From the NCBI RefSeq assembly GCF_946887195.1, contig NZ_CAMPKE010000004.1, positions 1-64,000 of the forward strand: a stretch of DNA of 64,000 nucleotides, given 5' to 3'. The first letter of the stretch is position 1, and every line of letters begins with the position of its first letter. The notes under the pieces are model-generated. The model did not search any database. It was given only the letters and a program-made list of their open reading frames with translations, and was not told the DNA's origin. The position numbers and the translations under genes were made by a program. Below, in pieces: positions 36,570-45,690 of the stretch. Source of the stretch: an uncultured Halomonas sp. (GTDB lineage: Bacteria; Pseudomonadota; Gammaproteobacteria; Pseudomonadales; Halomonadaceae).

Positions 36570-36586
36570 CGGGACAAGCTGACCCG
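36570..36586. promoter_or_regulatory. Palindrome, probable upstream activator site for the neighbouring regulator
   Basis: A 17-base inverted repeat with arms CGGGACA and TGACCCG around AGC. Its centre is about 130 bp upstream of the -12 element of the tupA promoter, a normal distance for an NtrC-type enhancer, and 32 bp upstream of the regulator's own ATG. GGGACAAGC recurs at 36595-36603 as a possible half site. Confidence 0.5.
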
Positions 36587-36609
36587 CCTGAACAGGGACA
36601 AGCCACGCC

Positions 36610-37971
36610 ATGACCATGCCCACCGAACTGCCCACCGCCTCGGTATTGATCGTCGATGACGAGCCGGGCATGCGCAGCTATTTGCAGAAGGCGTTGGGTT
36701 CGCGCTTTGCGCTGATCGAAACCGCCGATACGCTCGATGCCGCCGAGGCCTTGCGCCAACGTTTGCACTTCGATCTATTGCTGGTCGACGTTCGTCTGCC
36801 CGATCGCAGCGGCATCGAATGGCACGAGGCATTAGGCACCGAGAAGCGCAGCGACATCATATTCATGACCGCCTATGCCGATCTCGATACCGCCATTCGC
36901 GCGCTTCGGGCCGGCGCCAGCGATTTCATCATGAAGCCGTTTCGGCTCGAGCAATTGCTGGGTGCCGTGGATCGTTGCCTGGAACGACGCCGGCTGGCGC
37001 GTGAGAATTTCGTACTCAGACGCGATTCCGAGCGCCTGCATCGGCCGCATGAAAGCATGCTTGGCGATAGCGTCGTCATTCGTGAAGTGCAGGCGATCAT
37101 CGAGCGCGTTGCACCGACGCCATCGGCGGTGATGATCACCGGCGAATCGGGTACCGGCAAGGAGCTTGCCGCGCGCGATCTGCATCGTCTTTCGGGGCGA
37201 TTGGGCGCCTTCGTGCCGATCAATTGCGGCGCCATTTCCAGCGAATTGCTCGAGTCCGAGCTGTTCGGTCACGTCAAGGGCGCATTCACCGGTGCGGTCA
37301 AGGCGCGCGAAGGGCTATTCACCTTCGCCGATGGCGGCACGCTGTTTCTCGATGAAATCGCCGAAATGCCCCTCGCCATGCAGGCCAAGCTGCTGCGTGT
37401 GATCGAAACCAAGCGCATTCGCCCCGTGGGCGGCGAGCAGGAGCAGCCGGTGGACGTGCGCATCGTCACCGCCACCCACCGCGATCTCGAAGAGGAAGCC
37501 GCCGCCGGCCGCTTTCGCGAGGATCTGCTCTATCGTCTCAATGTGCTGACCCTGCGCCTGCCGGCGTTGCGCGAGCGCGCCGAGGACATTCCGCTGTTGG
37601 CTCACCATTTCTCACGCGAGTTGTCACGCGAGCTGGGCCTGCCCGCCCTGCCCTGGCAGCACGCCGATCTCGAGCTACTGGCGCAGTTGCCATGGCCGGG
37701 CAATATTCGCGAACTCAAGAACTTCGTCGAACGTTGCATTCTGCTTGGCAGGCTACCCAATGATGCCTTGGCTGCGTCGGATCGCGGCGAAGCTGCCAAT
37801 GCCGGTACCGAGGGCTTCCCGCTCGACTGGCCGCTCGATGCCGTGGAGCGCCACCATCTGCTTGCCGTGTTGAGCGCCCACGACGGCAATAAATCCAGCG
37901 CCGCGCGCAGCCTTGGCGTGTCGCGCAAGACGCTCGATCGTAAGCTGACGGCCTGGCGAGAGCAGGCGTGA
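36610..37971 (+). CDS. Sigma-54-dependent response regulator (NtrC/DctD type)
   Basis: A 453-residue three-domain activator. The receiver has Asp16-Asp17 and phosphorylatable Asp60 (LLLVDVRLPDRSG) and Lys109 in IMKPF. The AAA+ domain has GESGTGKE at 178-185, the sigma-54-contact loop GAFTGA at 224-229 and GGTLFLDEI at 242-250. The C-terminal Fis-type helix-turn-helix is NKSSAARSLGVSRKTLDRKL. Its stop overlaps the kinase GTG by four bases. It is divergent from tupA, in front of which a sigma-54 promoter is seen, so control of tungstate uptake and cofactor genes is a direct hypothesis. Confidence 0.93.
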   Translation: MTMPTELPTASVLIVDDEPGMRSYLQKALGSRFALIETADTLDAAEALRQRLHFDLLLVDVRLPDRSGIEWHEALGTEKRSDIIFMTAYADLDTAIRALRAGASDFIMKPFRLEQLLGAVDRCLERRRLARENFVLRRDSERLHRPHESMLGDSVVIREVQAIIERVAPTPSAVMITGESGTGKELAARDLHRLSGRLGAFVPINCGAISSELLESELFGHVKGAFTGAVKAREGLFTFADGGTLFLDEIAEMPLAMQAKLLRVIETKRIRPVGGEQEQPVDVRIVTATHRDLEEEAAAGRFREDLLYRLNVLTLRLPALRERAEDIPLLAHHFSRELSRELGLPALPWQHADLELLAQLPWPGNIRELKNFVERCILLGRLPNDALAASDRGEAANAGTEGFPLDWPLDAVERHHLLAVLSAHDGNKSSAARSLGVSRKTLDRKLTAWREQA

Positions 37972-40055
37972 GAGGCGCCTTGCGGCGCTGGCTGGGTGTT
38001 TCGATCCGGCGCCGCCTGTTCTGGCTGGCTTGCGCGCCGCTACTGCTGATGCTGGTGGCGCTGGTCGGATTGACCGCTTACTGGACCAGCGCCTACAGCG
38101 ACCGCCAATTATACATGAAAGTGCGCTCCGACCTGGCCGTGGCGCAACGCGTGCTCGATGGCCTGGTGGCCCAGCAGCATGCGCGCTTGGCCGAGCTGGC
38201 GCGTAGCCAAGCGCTATCGGCTTCCCTGAACGGCACGGGAAGTCTTACCCCCGATGCGCTGCTCGAAGAGACGCGCAATGCCAACCGGCTCGATTGGTTA
38301 CGCGCCATCGACCCCGCCGCGCTCGACGCTCAGTTGGGCCAGTCGCTGGCACAACGCTTGCGCGGCGGTGAGACCCTACAAGGTCTCGCTGTGTTATCGC
38401 CCGAGCAGCTCGGAGCCATCGACCCCACGCTGCCCAATCGCGCTCGCCTGGCACTGCGCCCGACGCCGCACGCCGCGCCTACCGGTCGCCAGGTGGAGCG
38501 GCGCGGCCTGGCGCTACGCGCGCTCTATCCATTGTTCGGCGACCAGGGCGAGCTGCGCCTGGTGCTCGACGCCGGGCGCCTGCTCAATGGCGACCCACGC
38601 CCGGTCGACGAGATTCGCGATCTGATCTACGGGCCCGGCACCCTGCCCGAAAACAGCGTAGGCACCGTCACGCTGTTTCTCGGCGATGTTCGAATTTCCA
38701 CCAATGTGCCGCTGCCCAATGGTGAACGGGCGCTGGGTACGCGCGTTTCGGAGCAAGTCAGCCGCCAGGTGCTCGAGCGTGGCGAGCCCTATTTCGATCT
38801 CGCCTTCGTGGTCAGCGACTGGTATATCGCCGCCTACGGCCCGCTCGAGAATATCGAGGGTGAGCGCATCGGGATGATCTACGCCGGCTTTCCCGAGGCA
38901 CCTTTCAGCCGGCTGTATCGCGATATCCTGTTGCAGATCGTCGTCATGCTGGTGCTGGTGACGCTGCTCTCGGGGCTGCTGCTGTTGCGTGGCGTCGATC
39001 GCCTGGCCGCGCCGATTCGCCGCATGCATGGCGTTATCGATGGGGTTCGCGGGGGCGCGCGGCTGCGTATCGGCGAGCTTGGCAGCGAAGACGAAGTCGC
39101 CGAGCTGGCGCGCGAGTTCGACGCCATGCTCGACCGGCTCGAAGCCCATCAGGACGAGTTGGAGCGTGGCGCCGAACAGCTCGAGCGCCGCGTCGATGAG
39201 CGCACTCATTCGCTGACCGAGAAGACCCGAGCATTGCAGGAGCACGTCGCGCTGCTCAGGCAAGCGCGGACGCGGCTGCTGACTCAGGAGAAGCTCGCCA
39301 CGCTCGGCGAACTGACCGCCGGTATCGCACATGAGATCAACAACCCGGCGGCGGTGATTCTCGGCCATATCGAACTCATCGAGCAGCAGCTCGGCAAGGA
39401 TGGCGCGCCGGTCCGCGAAGAGATCGATACCATCATCGCCCAGGTCGAACGCATCCGCGCGCTGATCGGCAATCTGTTGCAATACTCGCGACCAGGGCAT
39501 CCTCAACCCGAATGGCAGAGCGAGGATATCAACGAGGTGGTCACCAGCACCCAGGTACTGGTGCGCCACGCGCTCGACAAACACGGCCAACGCCTGATGA
39601 CCCAGCTCGCTGCCGGGCAGCGTGTGGATTGCCATCGCTCGCAACTGCAACAGGTGTTGGTCAATCTGATTCTCAATGCCGCCCAGGCCGGCAGCCGGGG
39701 GCAGACCATCGCGATCGCGACGCGCGACGTCGCTCACCACGGCGAGAACGGCGTAGAGATCGACGTCATCGACCAGGGGCCGGGCATACCCGATGCGATG
39801 CGCGAACGCATCTTCGATCCGTTCTTCACCACGCGCGAGGCCGGCTCGGGGCTGGGCCTGGCCATCAGCGCCGGCATCGTGCGTCGCAGCGGTGGGGAGA
39901 TCAGCGTCGTTTCCGCCCTTGGCGAAGGCGCGACATTCCGTGTCTGGTTGCCCTGCCATGCGCGCCCCAGCGGGGCCGACGAAGATACCACGCGCAAACT
40001 GCTGGCCAAGCTGAGCGATGTCGCGCAAACCAGCAACCGCCACACGCCTGAATGA
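37968..40055 (+). CDS. Membrane sensor histidine kinase with periplasmic Cache-like domain
   Basis: A 695-residue kinase starting at a GTG that overlaps the regulator stop. Helix 1 is about 18-40 and helix 2 about 321-342, enclosing a periplasmic region of 280 residues whose second half (GTRVSEQVSRQVLERGEPY through ERIGMIYAGFPE) resembles Cache sensor domains. A HAMP domain (about 341-393) and a coiled coil follow. The H box is LTAGIAHEINNP with His455. N and G boxes are QVLVNLILNAAQAG, DQGPGIPD and GSGLGLAISAGIV. It is of the DctB/NtrB kinase class. The ligand is unknown; context suggests an oxyanion or a related signal. Confidence 0.92.
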   Translation: MRGALRRWLGVSIRRRLFWLACAPLLLMLVALVGLTAYWTSAYSDRQLYMKVRSDLAVAQRVLDGLVAQQHARLAELARSQALSASLNGTGSLTPDALLEETRNANRLDWLRAIDPAALDAQLGQSLAQRLRGGETLQGLAVLSPEQLGAIDPTLPNRARLALRPTPHAAPTGRQVERRGLALRALYPLFGDQGELRLVLDAGRLLNGDPRPVDEIRDLIYGPGTLPENSVGTVTLFLGDVRISTNVPLPNGERALGTRVSEQVSRQVLERGEPYFDLAFVVSDWYIAAYGPLENIEGERIGMIYAGFPEAPFSRLYRDILLQIVVMLVLVTLLSGLLLLRGVDRLAAPIRRMHGVIDGVRGGARLRIGELGSEDEVAELAREFDAMLDRLEAHQDELERGAEQLERRVDERTHSLTEKTRALQEHVALLRQARTRLLTQEKLATLGELTAGIAHEINNPAAVILGHIELIEQQLGKDGAPVREEIDTIIAQVERIRALIGNLLQYSRPGHPQPEWQSEDINEVVTSTQVLVRHALDKHGQRLMTQLAAGQRVDCHRSQLQQVLVNLILNAAQAGSRGQTIAIATRDVAHHGENGVEIDVIDQGPGIPDAMRERIFDPFFTTREAGSGLGLAISAGIVRRSGGEISVVSALGEGATFRVWLPCHARPSGADEDTTRKLLAKLSDVAQTSNRHTPE

Positions 40056-40123
40056 GTTCGCTACTGACTGGCAGGCAGTGAAGGCGGTATCATGCTGTCA
40101 AGGATGTTCAACAAGGAGACCCG

Positions 40124-40705
40124 ATGAGCGGATTCGATGTGGGCGCGCGCCTGAAGCAGTTGCGTCTCAAGCGCGGCCTGTCGCAGCGCGAATTGGCGAA
40201 GCGTGCCGGCGTTACCAACAGTACGATTTCATTGGTCGAGCAGAACAGCGTCAGCCCGTCGGTCAGCTCACTGAAGAAGATTCTGGACGCATTGCCGGTG
40301 TCGATCAGCGAGTTCTTCGCCGGTGACGAGATCGCTCAGGAACATATCTTCTATCGCGCCGACGACCTTACCGAGATCGGCGATGGCAAGCTGTCCTGGC
40401 GCCTGGTCGGTGCGCGCCGGCCCAATCGCAGCATGTCGATCATTCATGAGCACTACCCACCCGGCGCCGATACCGGTGAGGACATGCTCGAACACGACGG
40501 CGAAGAAGGCGGCGTGGTCGTCTCCGGCACCATCGAGCTTTCGGTCAATGGCGACAGCCAATTATTGACGGCGGGCGACGCCTACTATTTCGACTCGCGG
40601 CTGCCCCACCGCTTCCGCAATGTCAGCGATGGGGATTGCGTGATCGTCAGTGCCAATAACCCGCCCAGCTTCGCCGATGGCGGCACGGATACCCATCACG
40701 GTTAA
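40124..40705 (+). CDS. puuR: XRE-family regulator with C-terminal cupin (PuuR-like)
   Basis: A 193-residue regulator. Residues about 8-62 are an XRE helix-turn-helix (LKQLRLKRGLSQRELAKRAGVTNSTISLVEQ). Residues about 115-180 are a cupin (EGGVVVSGTIELSVNGDSQLLTAGDAYYFDSRLPHRF). Arrangement and length match PuuR of E. coli, which represses putrescine use. No puu catabolic gene is in the window, so the target is uncertain. It follows the kinase by 68 bases, with GGAGA before its ATG. Confidence 0.82.
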   Translation: MSGFDVGARLKQLRLKRGLSQRELAKRAGVTNSTISLVEQNSVSPSVSSLKKILDALPVSISEFFAGDEIAQEHIFYRADDLTEIGDGKLSWRLVGARRPNRSMSIIHEHYPPGADTGEDMLEHDGEEGGVVVSGTIELSVNGDSQLLTAGDAYYFDSRLPHRFRNVSDGDCVIVSANNPPSFADGGTDTHHG

Positions 40706-40780
40706 CCACGTCAAAATGATGCGAAACTGACTGCGAAACGATGTATTCTGTCAGCAACGATGCGTTCTGGAGTCAATGCC

Positions 40781-41218
40781 ATGTCCCTCGCAGAAATCCA
40801 AGACCCCGTGGGCGAGATGCTACCGCCCACAATCTTTCACGATAAGGCCGTGTTTATCCGCACCGTGCGCCAAGGCGTGCCCGGCTCCGTTATCCGAGAA
40901 GCGATCGATGCCATGGGCGACAGCCGCGATTTGCGTGAGCTGTTCGTCATTTTGCTAGAAACGACACCGGGCAACCTTCATCGCTACTACAAACGCGCAG
41001 CGTTGGGGCGCACTGAAAGCGAAGAAGTGCTGGATACCCTGCGCGTCATTCATCATGCCCGCACGGTATTCGGTGACAACGACGTGGCCCAGGATTGGCT
41101 GGCCAGCCCTGTCCCGGCCTTGGCCGGCGAGAAGCCACTCACGATGTGCGATACATTCCTGGGGCGCCAACTTGTGAGAGAAGCACTGCGCAAGATCGAG
41201 CTCGGGGAATTCAGCTAG
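40781..41218 (+). CDS. DUF2384 (MbcA/ParS/Xre-type) antitoxin
   Basis: A 145-residue protein. The C-terminal half (LRVIHHARTVFGDNDVAQDWLASPVPALAGEKPLTM) has the DUF2384 pattern, including the WL-x-P-x-x-x-L-x-G-x-x-P-L stretch, and the N-terminal half is Xre-like helical. I use the ATG at 40781 because GGAG stands eight bases upstream; the ATG at 40760 has no such site. The stop overlaps the GTG start of the RES toxin by one base. Confidence 0.85.
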   Translation: MSLAEIQDPVGEMLPPTIFHDKAVFIRTVRQGVPGSVIREAIDAMGDSRDLRELFVILLETTPGNLHRYYKRAALGRTESEEVLDTLRVIHHARTVFGDNDVAQDWLASPVPALAGEKPLTMCDTFLGRQLVREALRKIELGEFS

Positions 41219-41691
41219 TGAAGCTTTACCGAATCGCCCCCGAGCAATATCTCGAGGCGTATACCGGCACCGGGGCAAGCTACCAGGACGGGGCAAGATG
41301 GAACGAACCGGGTGTGCCGGTGCTTTACTTCGCCACCTCGCCAGGTGTGGCCATGCTGGAAATGAGTCACTATCTGCCCTCGCCCCGTCACATGCCTAGA
41401 AATTACCGACTGGGCATTTACGAGCTACCCGATGGCAGTATTGAGCAATGGGACATCGACGACTTACCGGCAGACTGGGAATCCTTCCCCTATCCTCTCG
41501 CCACCCAAGCGCTGGGAACCGCCTGGCTACGGCTGCGCGAAGTCCTGATCTTGCTGGTACCCAGTTGCGCGGTACCGGGCGGCCTGGAGAATATCGCCGT
41601 CGTGAACCCACTTCACACGGGTATAGAGCAACTCAAGTTGATCGACAGCCGTGAGGCAATCTACAACCCTCGTGCCTTCGCAGTTCGGTGA
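41218..41691 (+). CDS. RES-domain toxin (MbcT-like NAD-degrading)
   Basis: A 157-residue RES-family protein starting at a GTG within TAGTG. KLYRIAPEQYLEAYTGTGASYQDGARWNEPGVPVLYFATSPGVAMLEMSHYL carries the conserved Arg, Tyr and Glu of the RES fold. Characterised members break down NAD (phosphorolysis in MbcT) and are neutralised by the DUF2384 partner encoded just upstream, as here. Frame openness upstream to 41095 is inside the antitoxin gene and is ignored. Confidence 0.87.
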   Translation: MKLYRIAPEQYLEAYTGTGASYQDGARWNEPGVPVLYFATSPGVAMLEMSHYLPSPRHMPRNYRLGIYELPDGSIEQWDIDDLPADWESFPYPLATQALGTAWLRLREVLILLVPSCAVPGGLENIAVVNPLHTGIEQLKLIDSREAIYNPRAFAVR

Positions 41692-41777
41692 AAAGCGGCC
41701 CTTGTGAGTGAGCGAACGACGCTGTGATTAATCAGGGAACCCGATAATGCGATTCGGGGAGCCGAGCCCTTCCCGCT

Positions 41778-43016
41778 TCAGTCCTCCTTGGCCGGCGGCA
41801 ACACCAGGTTCAGCACGATCCCGGCGACTGCCGCCAGGCTGACGCCCTGCAAGGCGAACTGACCGCCGCCGATCTGCATGCCACCGATACCGAACACCAG
41901 GACCAGCGATACCACCACCAAGTTGCGTGGTGCGGTCAGTGGTTGTCCGGCGCGTACCAGAATGTTCATGCCGACCACCGCGATCGAGCCGAACAACAAC
42001 GTCATGATGCCGCCCATGACCGGGCCGGGAATGGTCTGCAACAGCGTGCCGAGCTTGGCGACGAAGGCCAGGGTAATCGCTACCAGCGCCGCGACGGTCA
42101 TCACCTTGGGATTGAAGTTGCGGGTCAGCATCACCGCCCCGGTCACCTCGGAGTAGGTGGTGTTCGGCGGGCCACCGAACAGTGCCGCCACCGAGGTCGC
42201 CAGGCCATCGCCGAGCAGGGTGCGATGCAGGCCGGGCTTTTTCAGGTAGTTCTTGCCCGTGACCGAGCCGATCGCGATCATGTCGCCGATGTGCTCCACC
42301 GCCGGTGCGATGGCGACAGGGATCATGAACAGAATCGCCGATAGATGAAACGTCGGCGCGACGAAGTTCGGCAACTCCAGCCAGGCCGCCTGGCGCACCG
42401 GCTCGAGATCGACCACACCCATCGCCAAACCCAGCGAGTAGCCGACCAGAATGCCGCCGACGATCGGCACCAAGCGCAACAGACCACGCCCGAATACGGC
42501 CAGTATCAGCGTTACCAGCAGGCTGATCATCGATAGCGTGATCGCCTGGCCGTAACCGATCGTTTCACTGGTTTCGCCAGTGGCCATATCGACCGCGATC
42601 GGCGCCAGCGCCAGCCCGATCACCATGATAACCGGCCCCACCACGACCGGCGGCAATAACCGATGCAGCCAGCCGGTGCCTTTGAGGCGCACGAACTGCG
42701 AGATCACCACATACACCAGCCCGGCAGCGAACAACCCACCCAGCGTGGCGGGAATGCCGAAGCTGGCCACCGAGCCCTGGATGGGCGCGATGAAGGCGAA
42801 CGACGAGGCCAGGAATACCGGCACGCTACGCCGCGTCGTCGCCTGGAACACCAGCGTGCCGATACCGGCGGTGAACAGGGCCACGCTGGGGTCGAGCCCG
42901 GTCAACAAAGGCACCAGCACCAGCGCGCCGAAGGCGACGAACAGCATCTGCGCCCCGGTCAGCAGCGTGCGTGGCAAGGAATCGGCACTAGCCGCCGAAG
43001 TAGCTGCTTCAGTCAT
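41778..43016 (-). CDS. uraA: Uracil permease (NCS2 family)
   Basis: A 412-residue, 14-helix nucleobase transporter that imports uracil with protons. Family features include the SSFAFIAPIQ segment, the AIAPAVEHIGDMIAIGSVTGKNY stretch with the substrate-binding Glu of UraA, and the GGPPNTTYSEVTGAVMLTRNFNPKV segment. It follows upp, whose product consumes imported uracil. The Shine-Dalgarno GGAGC comes directly after the T run of a terminator hairpin. Confidence 0.93.
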   Translation of the reverse strand: MTEAATSAASADSLPRTLLTGAQMLFVAFGALVLVPLLTGLDPSVALFTAGIGTLVFQATTRRSVPVFLASSFAFIAPIQGSVASFGIPATLGGLFAAGLVYVVISQFVRLKGTGWLHRLLPPVVVGPVIMVIGLALAPIAVDMATGETSETIGYGQAITLSMISLLVTLILAVFGRGLLRLVPIVGGILVGYSLGLAMGVVDLEPVRQAAWLELPNFVAPTFHLSAILFMIPVAIAPAVEHIGDMIAIGSVTGKNYLKKPGLHRTLLGDGLATSVAALFGGPPNTTYSEVTGAVMLTRNFNPKVMTVAALVAITLAFVAKLGTLLQTIPGPVMGGIMTLLFGSIAVVGMNILVRAGQPLTAPRNLVVVSLVLVFGIGGMQIGGGQFALQGVSLAAVAGIVLNLVLPPAKED

Positions 43017-43028
43017 TCGTTATTGCTC

Positions 43029-43066
43029 CAAAAAAATGCCCCTGACGTCAATAACGCAAAGGGGCA
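43029..43066 (-). terminator. Terminator/attenuator between upp and uraA
   Basis: On the minus strand TGCCCCT (43066-43060) pairs with AGGGGCA (43043-43037), with inner GCGT/ACGT pairing, followed by seven T (43036-43030). The T run ends where the uraA Shine-Dalgarno begins. Read-through from upp must pass it, so it should limit or regulate uraA expression. Confidence 0.75.
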
Positions 43067-43096
43067 GATAGAGATAGACGCCGTACGAGACACCAG

Positions 43097-43198
43097 CGAG
43101 CGATGGCCAGGCAAGGCGGAAATCGGCGCAAGAGCGCAGTTTACAAATTGTAAATGAGCATCTTAAGCCGATTTCCAACACCGCATGGGCGAGCGCAG
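43097..43198 (-). repeat. Palindromic intergenic repeat, copy 1 (after upp)
   Basis: The core of a repeat that extends with weaker similarity to the upp stop (43219). GGAAATCGGC at 43118-43127 and GCCGATTTCC at 43167-43176 flank the central palindrome TTTACAAATTGTAAA (43140-43154). About 100 bp align with the element at 53966-54110. Orientation relative to the preceding gene is the same in both. Confidence 0.75.
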
Positions 43199-43216
43199 CC
43201 AGTCTCGTCCGGTGTC

Positions 43217-43846
43217 TTAGCGGGTACCAAAAATCTTGTCTCCCGCATCGCCCAGTCCAGGCACGATATAGCCGTTTTCATCGAGACGCTCATCGATCGC
43301 GGCGGTGTATATCTCCACCTCCGGGTGAGCCTGCTGCACGCGACGAATGCCCTCGGGCGCGGCAACCAGTACGATCACTTTCATCAGCGGGCAGCCACGC
43401 TCCTTGAGCATGTTCAGCGTGGCGAGCATCGACCCGCCGGTCGCCAGCATCGGGTCGATGACGATCGCCAGACGCTCGTCGAGATCGTTGGTGAACTTCT
43501 CGAAATACGGTACCGGCTCGAGGGTTTCCTCGTTGCGATACAACCCGACGACGCTGATTCGCGCACTGGGAATCAGGTCGGTCACGCCGTCGAGCATGCC
43601 AAGGCCCGCTCTCAGAATCGGCACGATCGTGACCTTCTTGCCCTTGAGGTGTTCGACCTGGATGGGCTCGTCGTTCCAGCCGACGACGGTGGTCGGCTCC
43701 ACCTCGAGATCCTGGGTGGCTTCGTAGGTCAATAGTTTGGCGACTTCGCCGGCCAACTCACGAAAGCTCTTGGTGCTGATATCGGCGGCGCGCATCAGCC
43801 CCAGCTTATGCTTGACCAGTGGGTGATCGATAGCGTGGACGCTCAT
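43217..43846 (-). CDS. upp: Uracil phosphoribosyltransferase
   Basis: A 209-residue UPRTase making UMP from uracil and [35 protein letters not shown] and the PRPP loop [13 protein letters not shown] are characteristic; the C-terminal [17 protein letters not shown] is the uracil-binding end. Same length as the E. coli enzyme. It follows ung and precedes uraA, forming a uracil salvage unit. Confidence 0.96.
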   Translation of the reverse strand: MSVHAIDHPLVKHKLGLMRAADISTKSFRELAGEVAKLLTYEATQDLEVEPTTVVGWNDEPIQVEHLKGKKVTIVPILRAGLGMLDGVTDLIPSARISVVGLYRNEETLEPVPYFEKFTNDLDERLAIVIDPMLATGGSMLATLNMLKERGCPLMKVIVLVAAPEGIRRVQQAHPEVEIYTAAIDERLDENGYIVPGLGDAGDKIFGTR

Positions 43847-43888
43847 GTCGGGAAGTCCCTTGCAGAGAGTAAATGGTTGGACGTCGCT

Positions 43889-44575
43889 TCAACCCACGGT
43901 AGCCGGCAGTTGCCAATCGATCGCTCCCCGACCGCGCGCCTCGAGAAAGGCGTTGGCCTGGGAGAAATGCCGCTGGCCGAAGAAGCCGCGATGCGCCGAG
44001 AGCGGTGAGGGATGCGGTGCATGCAGCACCAGATGCTTCTGCCGGTCGACGAAATCGGCCTTCTTCTGGGCGTAGCTGCCCCAGAGCAGAAAGACCACGC
44101 CATCGCACTGTTCGTTGACCGTTTGTATGGCCCGGTCGGTAAAGGTCTCCCAGCCCCGGTTACGATGCGCGCCCGCATTGCCCTGCTCCACGGTCAGCAC
44201 GCTGTTGAGCAGCAGCACGCCCTGGCGCGCCCAGCTCTCGAGAAAGCCGTGATTGACCGGCGTGAAGGCCACGTCCTGGGCGAGCTCCTTGTAGATGTTC
44301 TGTAGCGAGGGTGGCGTGGGTACGCCCGGCCGTACCGAGAAGCACAAGCCGTGGGCCTGGTTGGGGCCGTGGTAAGGATCCTGGCCCAGGATCACCACGC
44401 GCACCTGATCCAGCGGCGTTAGCTCGAAAGCGCGAAACCAGTGCGATGAATGCGGATAGATCACCTTGCGCGCACGCTTTTCGGCGGCCAGAAAATCGCG
44501 CAGCGCCTGCATGTAGGACGCATCGAACTCAGCGCCCAGGTAGCGGTTCCAGCTTGGTGGCAGCACGGCGCTCAT
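43889..44575 (-). CDS. ung: Uracil-DNA glycosylase, family 1
   Basis: A 228-residue UDG that removes uracil from [25 protein letters not shown] contains the catalytic Asp in [16 protein letters not shown] is the uracil-recognition strand, and [15 protein letters not shown] the minor-groove loop with the catalytic His. It lies 43 bases upstream of upp; the free uracil it releases is the substrate of UPRT, which may explain the grouping. Confidence 0.96.
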   Translation of the reverse strand: MSAVLPPSWNRYLGAEFDASYMQALRDFLAAEKRARKVIYPHSSHWFRAFELTPLDQVRVVILGQDPYHGPNQAHGLCFSVRPGVPTPPSLQNIYKELAQDVAFTPVNHGFLESWARQGVLLLNSVLTVEQGNAGAHRNRGWETFTDRAIQTVNEQCDGVVFLLWGSYAQKKADFVDRQKHLVLHAPHPSPLSAHRGFFGQRHFSQANAFLEARGRGAIDWQLPATVG

Positions 44576-44590
44576 GATCTTTCTCCCTGC

Positions 44591-45079
44591 TCAATCGTCG
44601 CGCGAGCGAATTTGATCCACCAGCGGCTCGACATAGGCGATGCCCATGTCCCAGGGGAATTGAATCCAGCAATCCTGGGCGACTTCGGTGAGGCACTGAT
44701 CGACCAGTGGCCGCCCTTCCGGCTTGGCATACACGGTAACGAAGTGCGCCTTGGGCAGCATGTCGCGTACCGCGCGGGCGGTACGACCGGTATCGACCAG
44801 ATCGTCGACCAGCAGCCAGCCCTCACCGTCGTGATCGACACCCTTGATCACATCCAGACCGCCCTGGTCCATGTGATCGTAGCTCTTGATGCACACGGTA
44901 TCGATCAGGCGCACGTTGAGTTCGCGGGCGACCAGCGCCGCCGGAATCAGCCCGCCGCGGGTGATGGCGACGATGCCCTTGAAATCGCGCTCGACGAGTT
45001 GATGGCACAGGGCGCGCACGTCGCGGTGCAGTTGGTCCCATGAAACGGTGAAGTGCTGCTGGTAACGGTTGGCGGTCAT
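44591..45079 (-). CDS. gpt: Xanthine-guanine phosphoribosyltransferase
   Basis: A 162-residue purine salvage enzyme similar over its length to E. coli Gpt: [33 protein letters not shown], the PRPP loop [30 protein letters not shown] and the C-terminal [11 protein letters not shown]. It makes XMP and GMP from the free bases. The ATG at 45079 begins [17 protein letters not shown], matching the family start; the frame upstream to 45184 is unsupported. Shine-Dalgarno is weak. Confidence 0.93.
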   Translation of the reverse strand: MTANRYQQHFTVSWDQLHRDVRALCHQLVERDFKGIVAITRGGLIPAALVARELNVRLIDTVCIKSYDHMDQGGLDVIKGVDHDGEGWLLVDDLVDTGRTARAVRDMLPKAHFVTVYAKPEGRPLVDQCLTEVAQDCWIQFPWDMGIAYVEPLVDQIRSRDD

Positions 45080-45131
45080 GATCGGGTCACTTTGCAAATC
45101 GACGTTGGCGCAATTTTCGGGCGCTATTGGG

Positions 45132-45680
45132 TCAGTCGCTTTCGGAGAACGAACACACCGCGAACACGCCATGCCCTGCGTCACGAATCTTGTCCGAGCC
45201 GCCCAGCTCGGGCAGGTCGATGATGGTCGCGGTCTCGACCACCTGGCCGCCGCTACGCTGAATCAACTTGGCGGCTGCCAGCATGGTGCCGCCGGTGGCG
45301 ATCAGGTCGTCCATCAGCAGGATGCGGTCATTGGCGCGAAAGGCATCGGAGTGCAGTTCGACGCTGGCCTCGCCGTACTCCAGTGTGTAGGTTTCGCTGA
45401 TCGTCTTGAACGGCAACTTGCCCTTCTTGCGCACCGGCACGAAGCTGCAGCCCAGCTCGTAGGCCACCGGCGCGCCGATGATGAAGCCACGCGCGTCGAT
45501 GGCGGCGATCGCATCCAGGTGCATGTCCTGATAGCGATGCACGAAGCTGTCGATCAGCTTGCGAAACGCCGAGCTGTTCTGCAGCACCGGGGTGATGTCG
45601 CGGAAATTGACGCCCGGCTGGGGCCAATCGGGCACGGTGCGAATCACGGACTTGATGTAGTCACCGTAAATGCTACTCAT
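45132..45680 (-). CDS. apt: Adenine phosphoribosyltransferase
   Basis: A 182-residue Apt making AMP from adenine. [47 protein letters not shown] and the PRPP loop [16 protein letters not shown] are all canonical. The ATG at 45680 has TAGGAGG upstream. It follows the adenine permease by ten bases. Confidence 0.96.
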   Translation of the reverse strand: MSSIYGDYIKSVIRTVPDWPQPGVNFRDITPVLQNSSAFRKLIDSFVHRYQDMHLDAIAAIDARGFIIGAPVAYELGCSFVPVRKKGKLPFKTISETYTLEYGEASVELHSDAFRANDRILLMDDLIATGGTMLAAAKLIQRSGGQVVETATIIDLPELGGSDKIRDAGHGVFAVCSFSESD

Positions 45681-45690
45681 CAATGGCCTC

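Noticed and set aside
36378..36609. Molybdenum cofactor riboswitch or ModE box before tupA
   Set aside because: No Moco-motif architecture or ModE-type palindrome was recognised; the sigma-54 promoter explains the region better.
38514..40043. A 509-codon minus-strand frame opposite the histidine kinase gene
   Set aside because: The kinase frame contains all H, N and G boxes; the opposite frame has no family resemblance and arises from GC-biased codon use.
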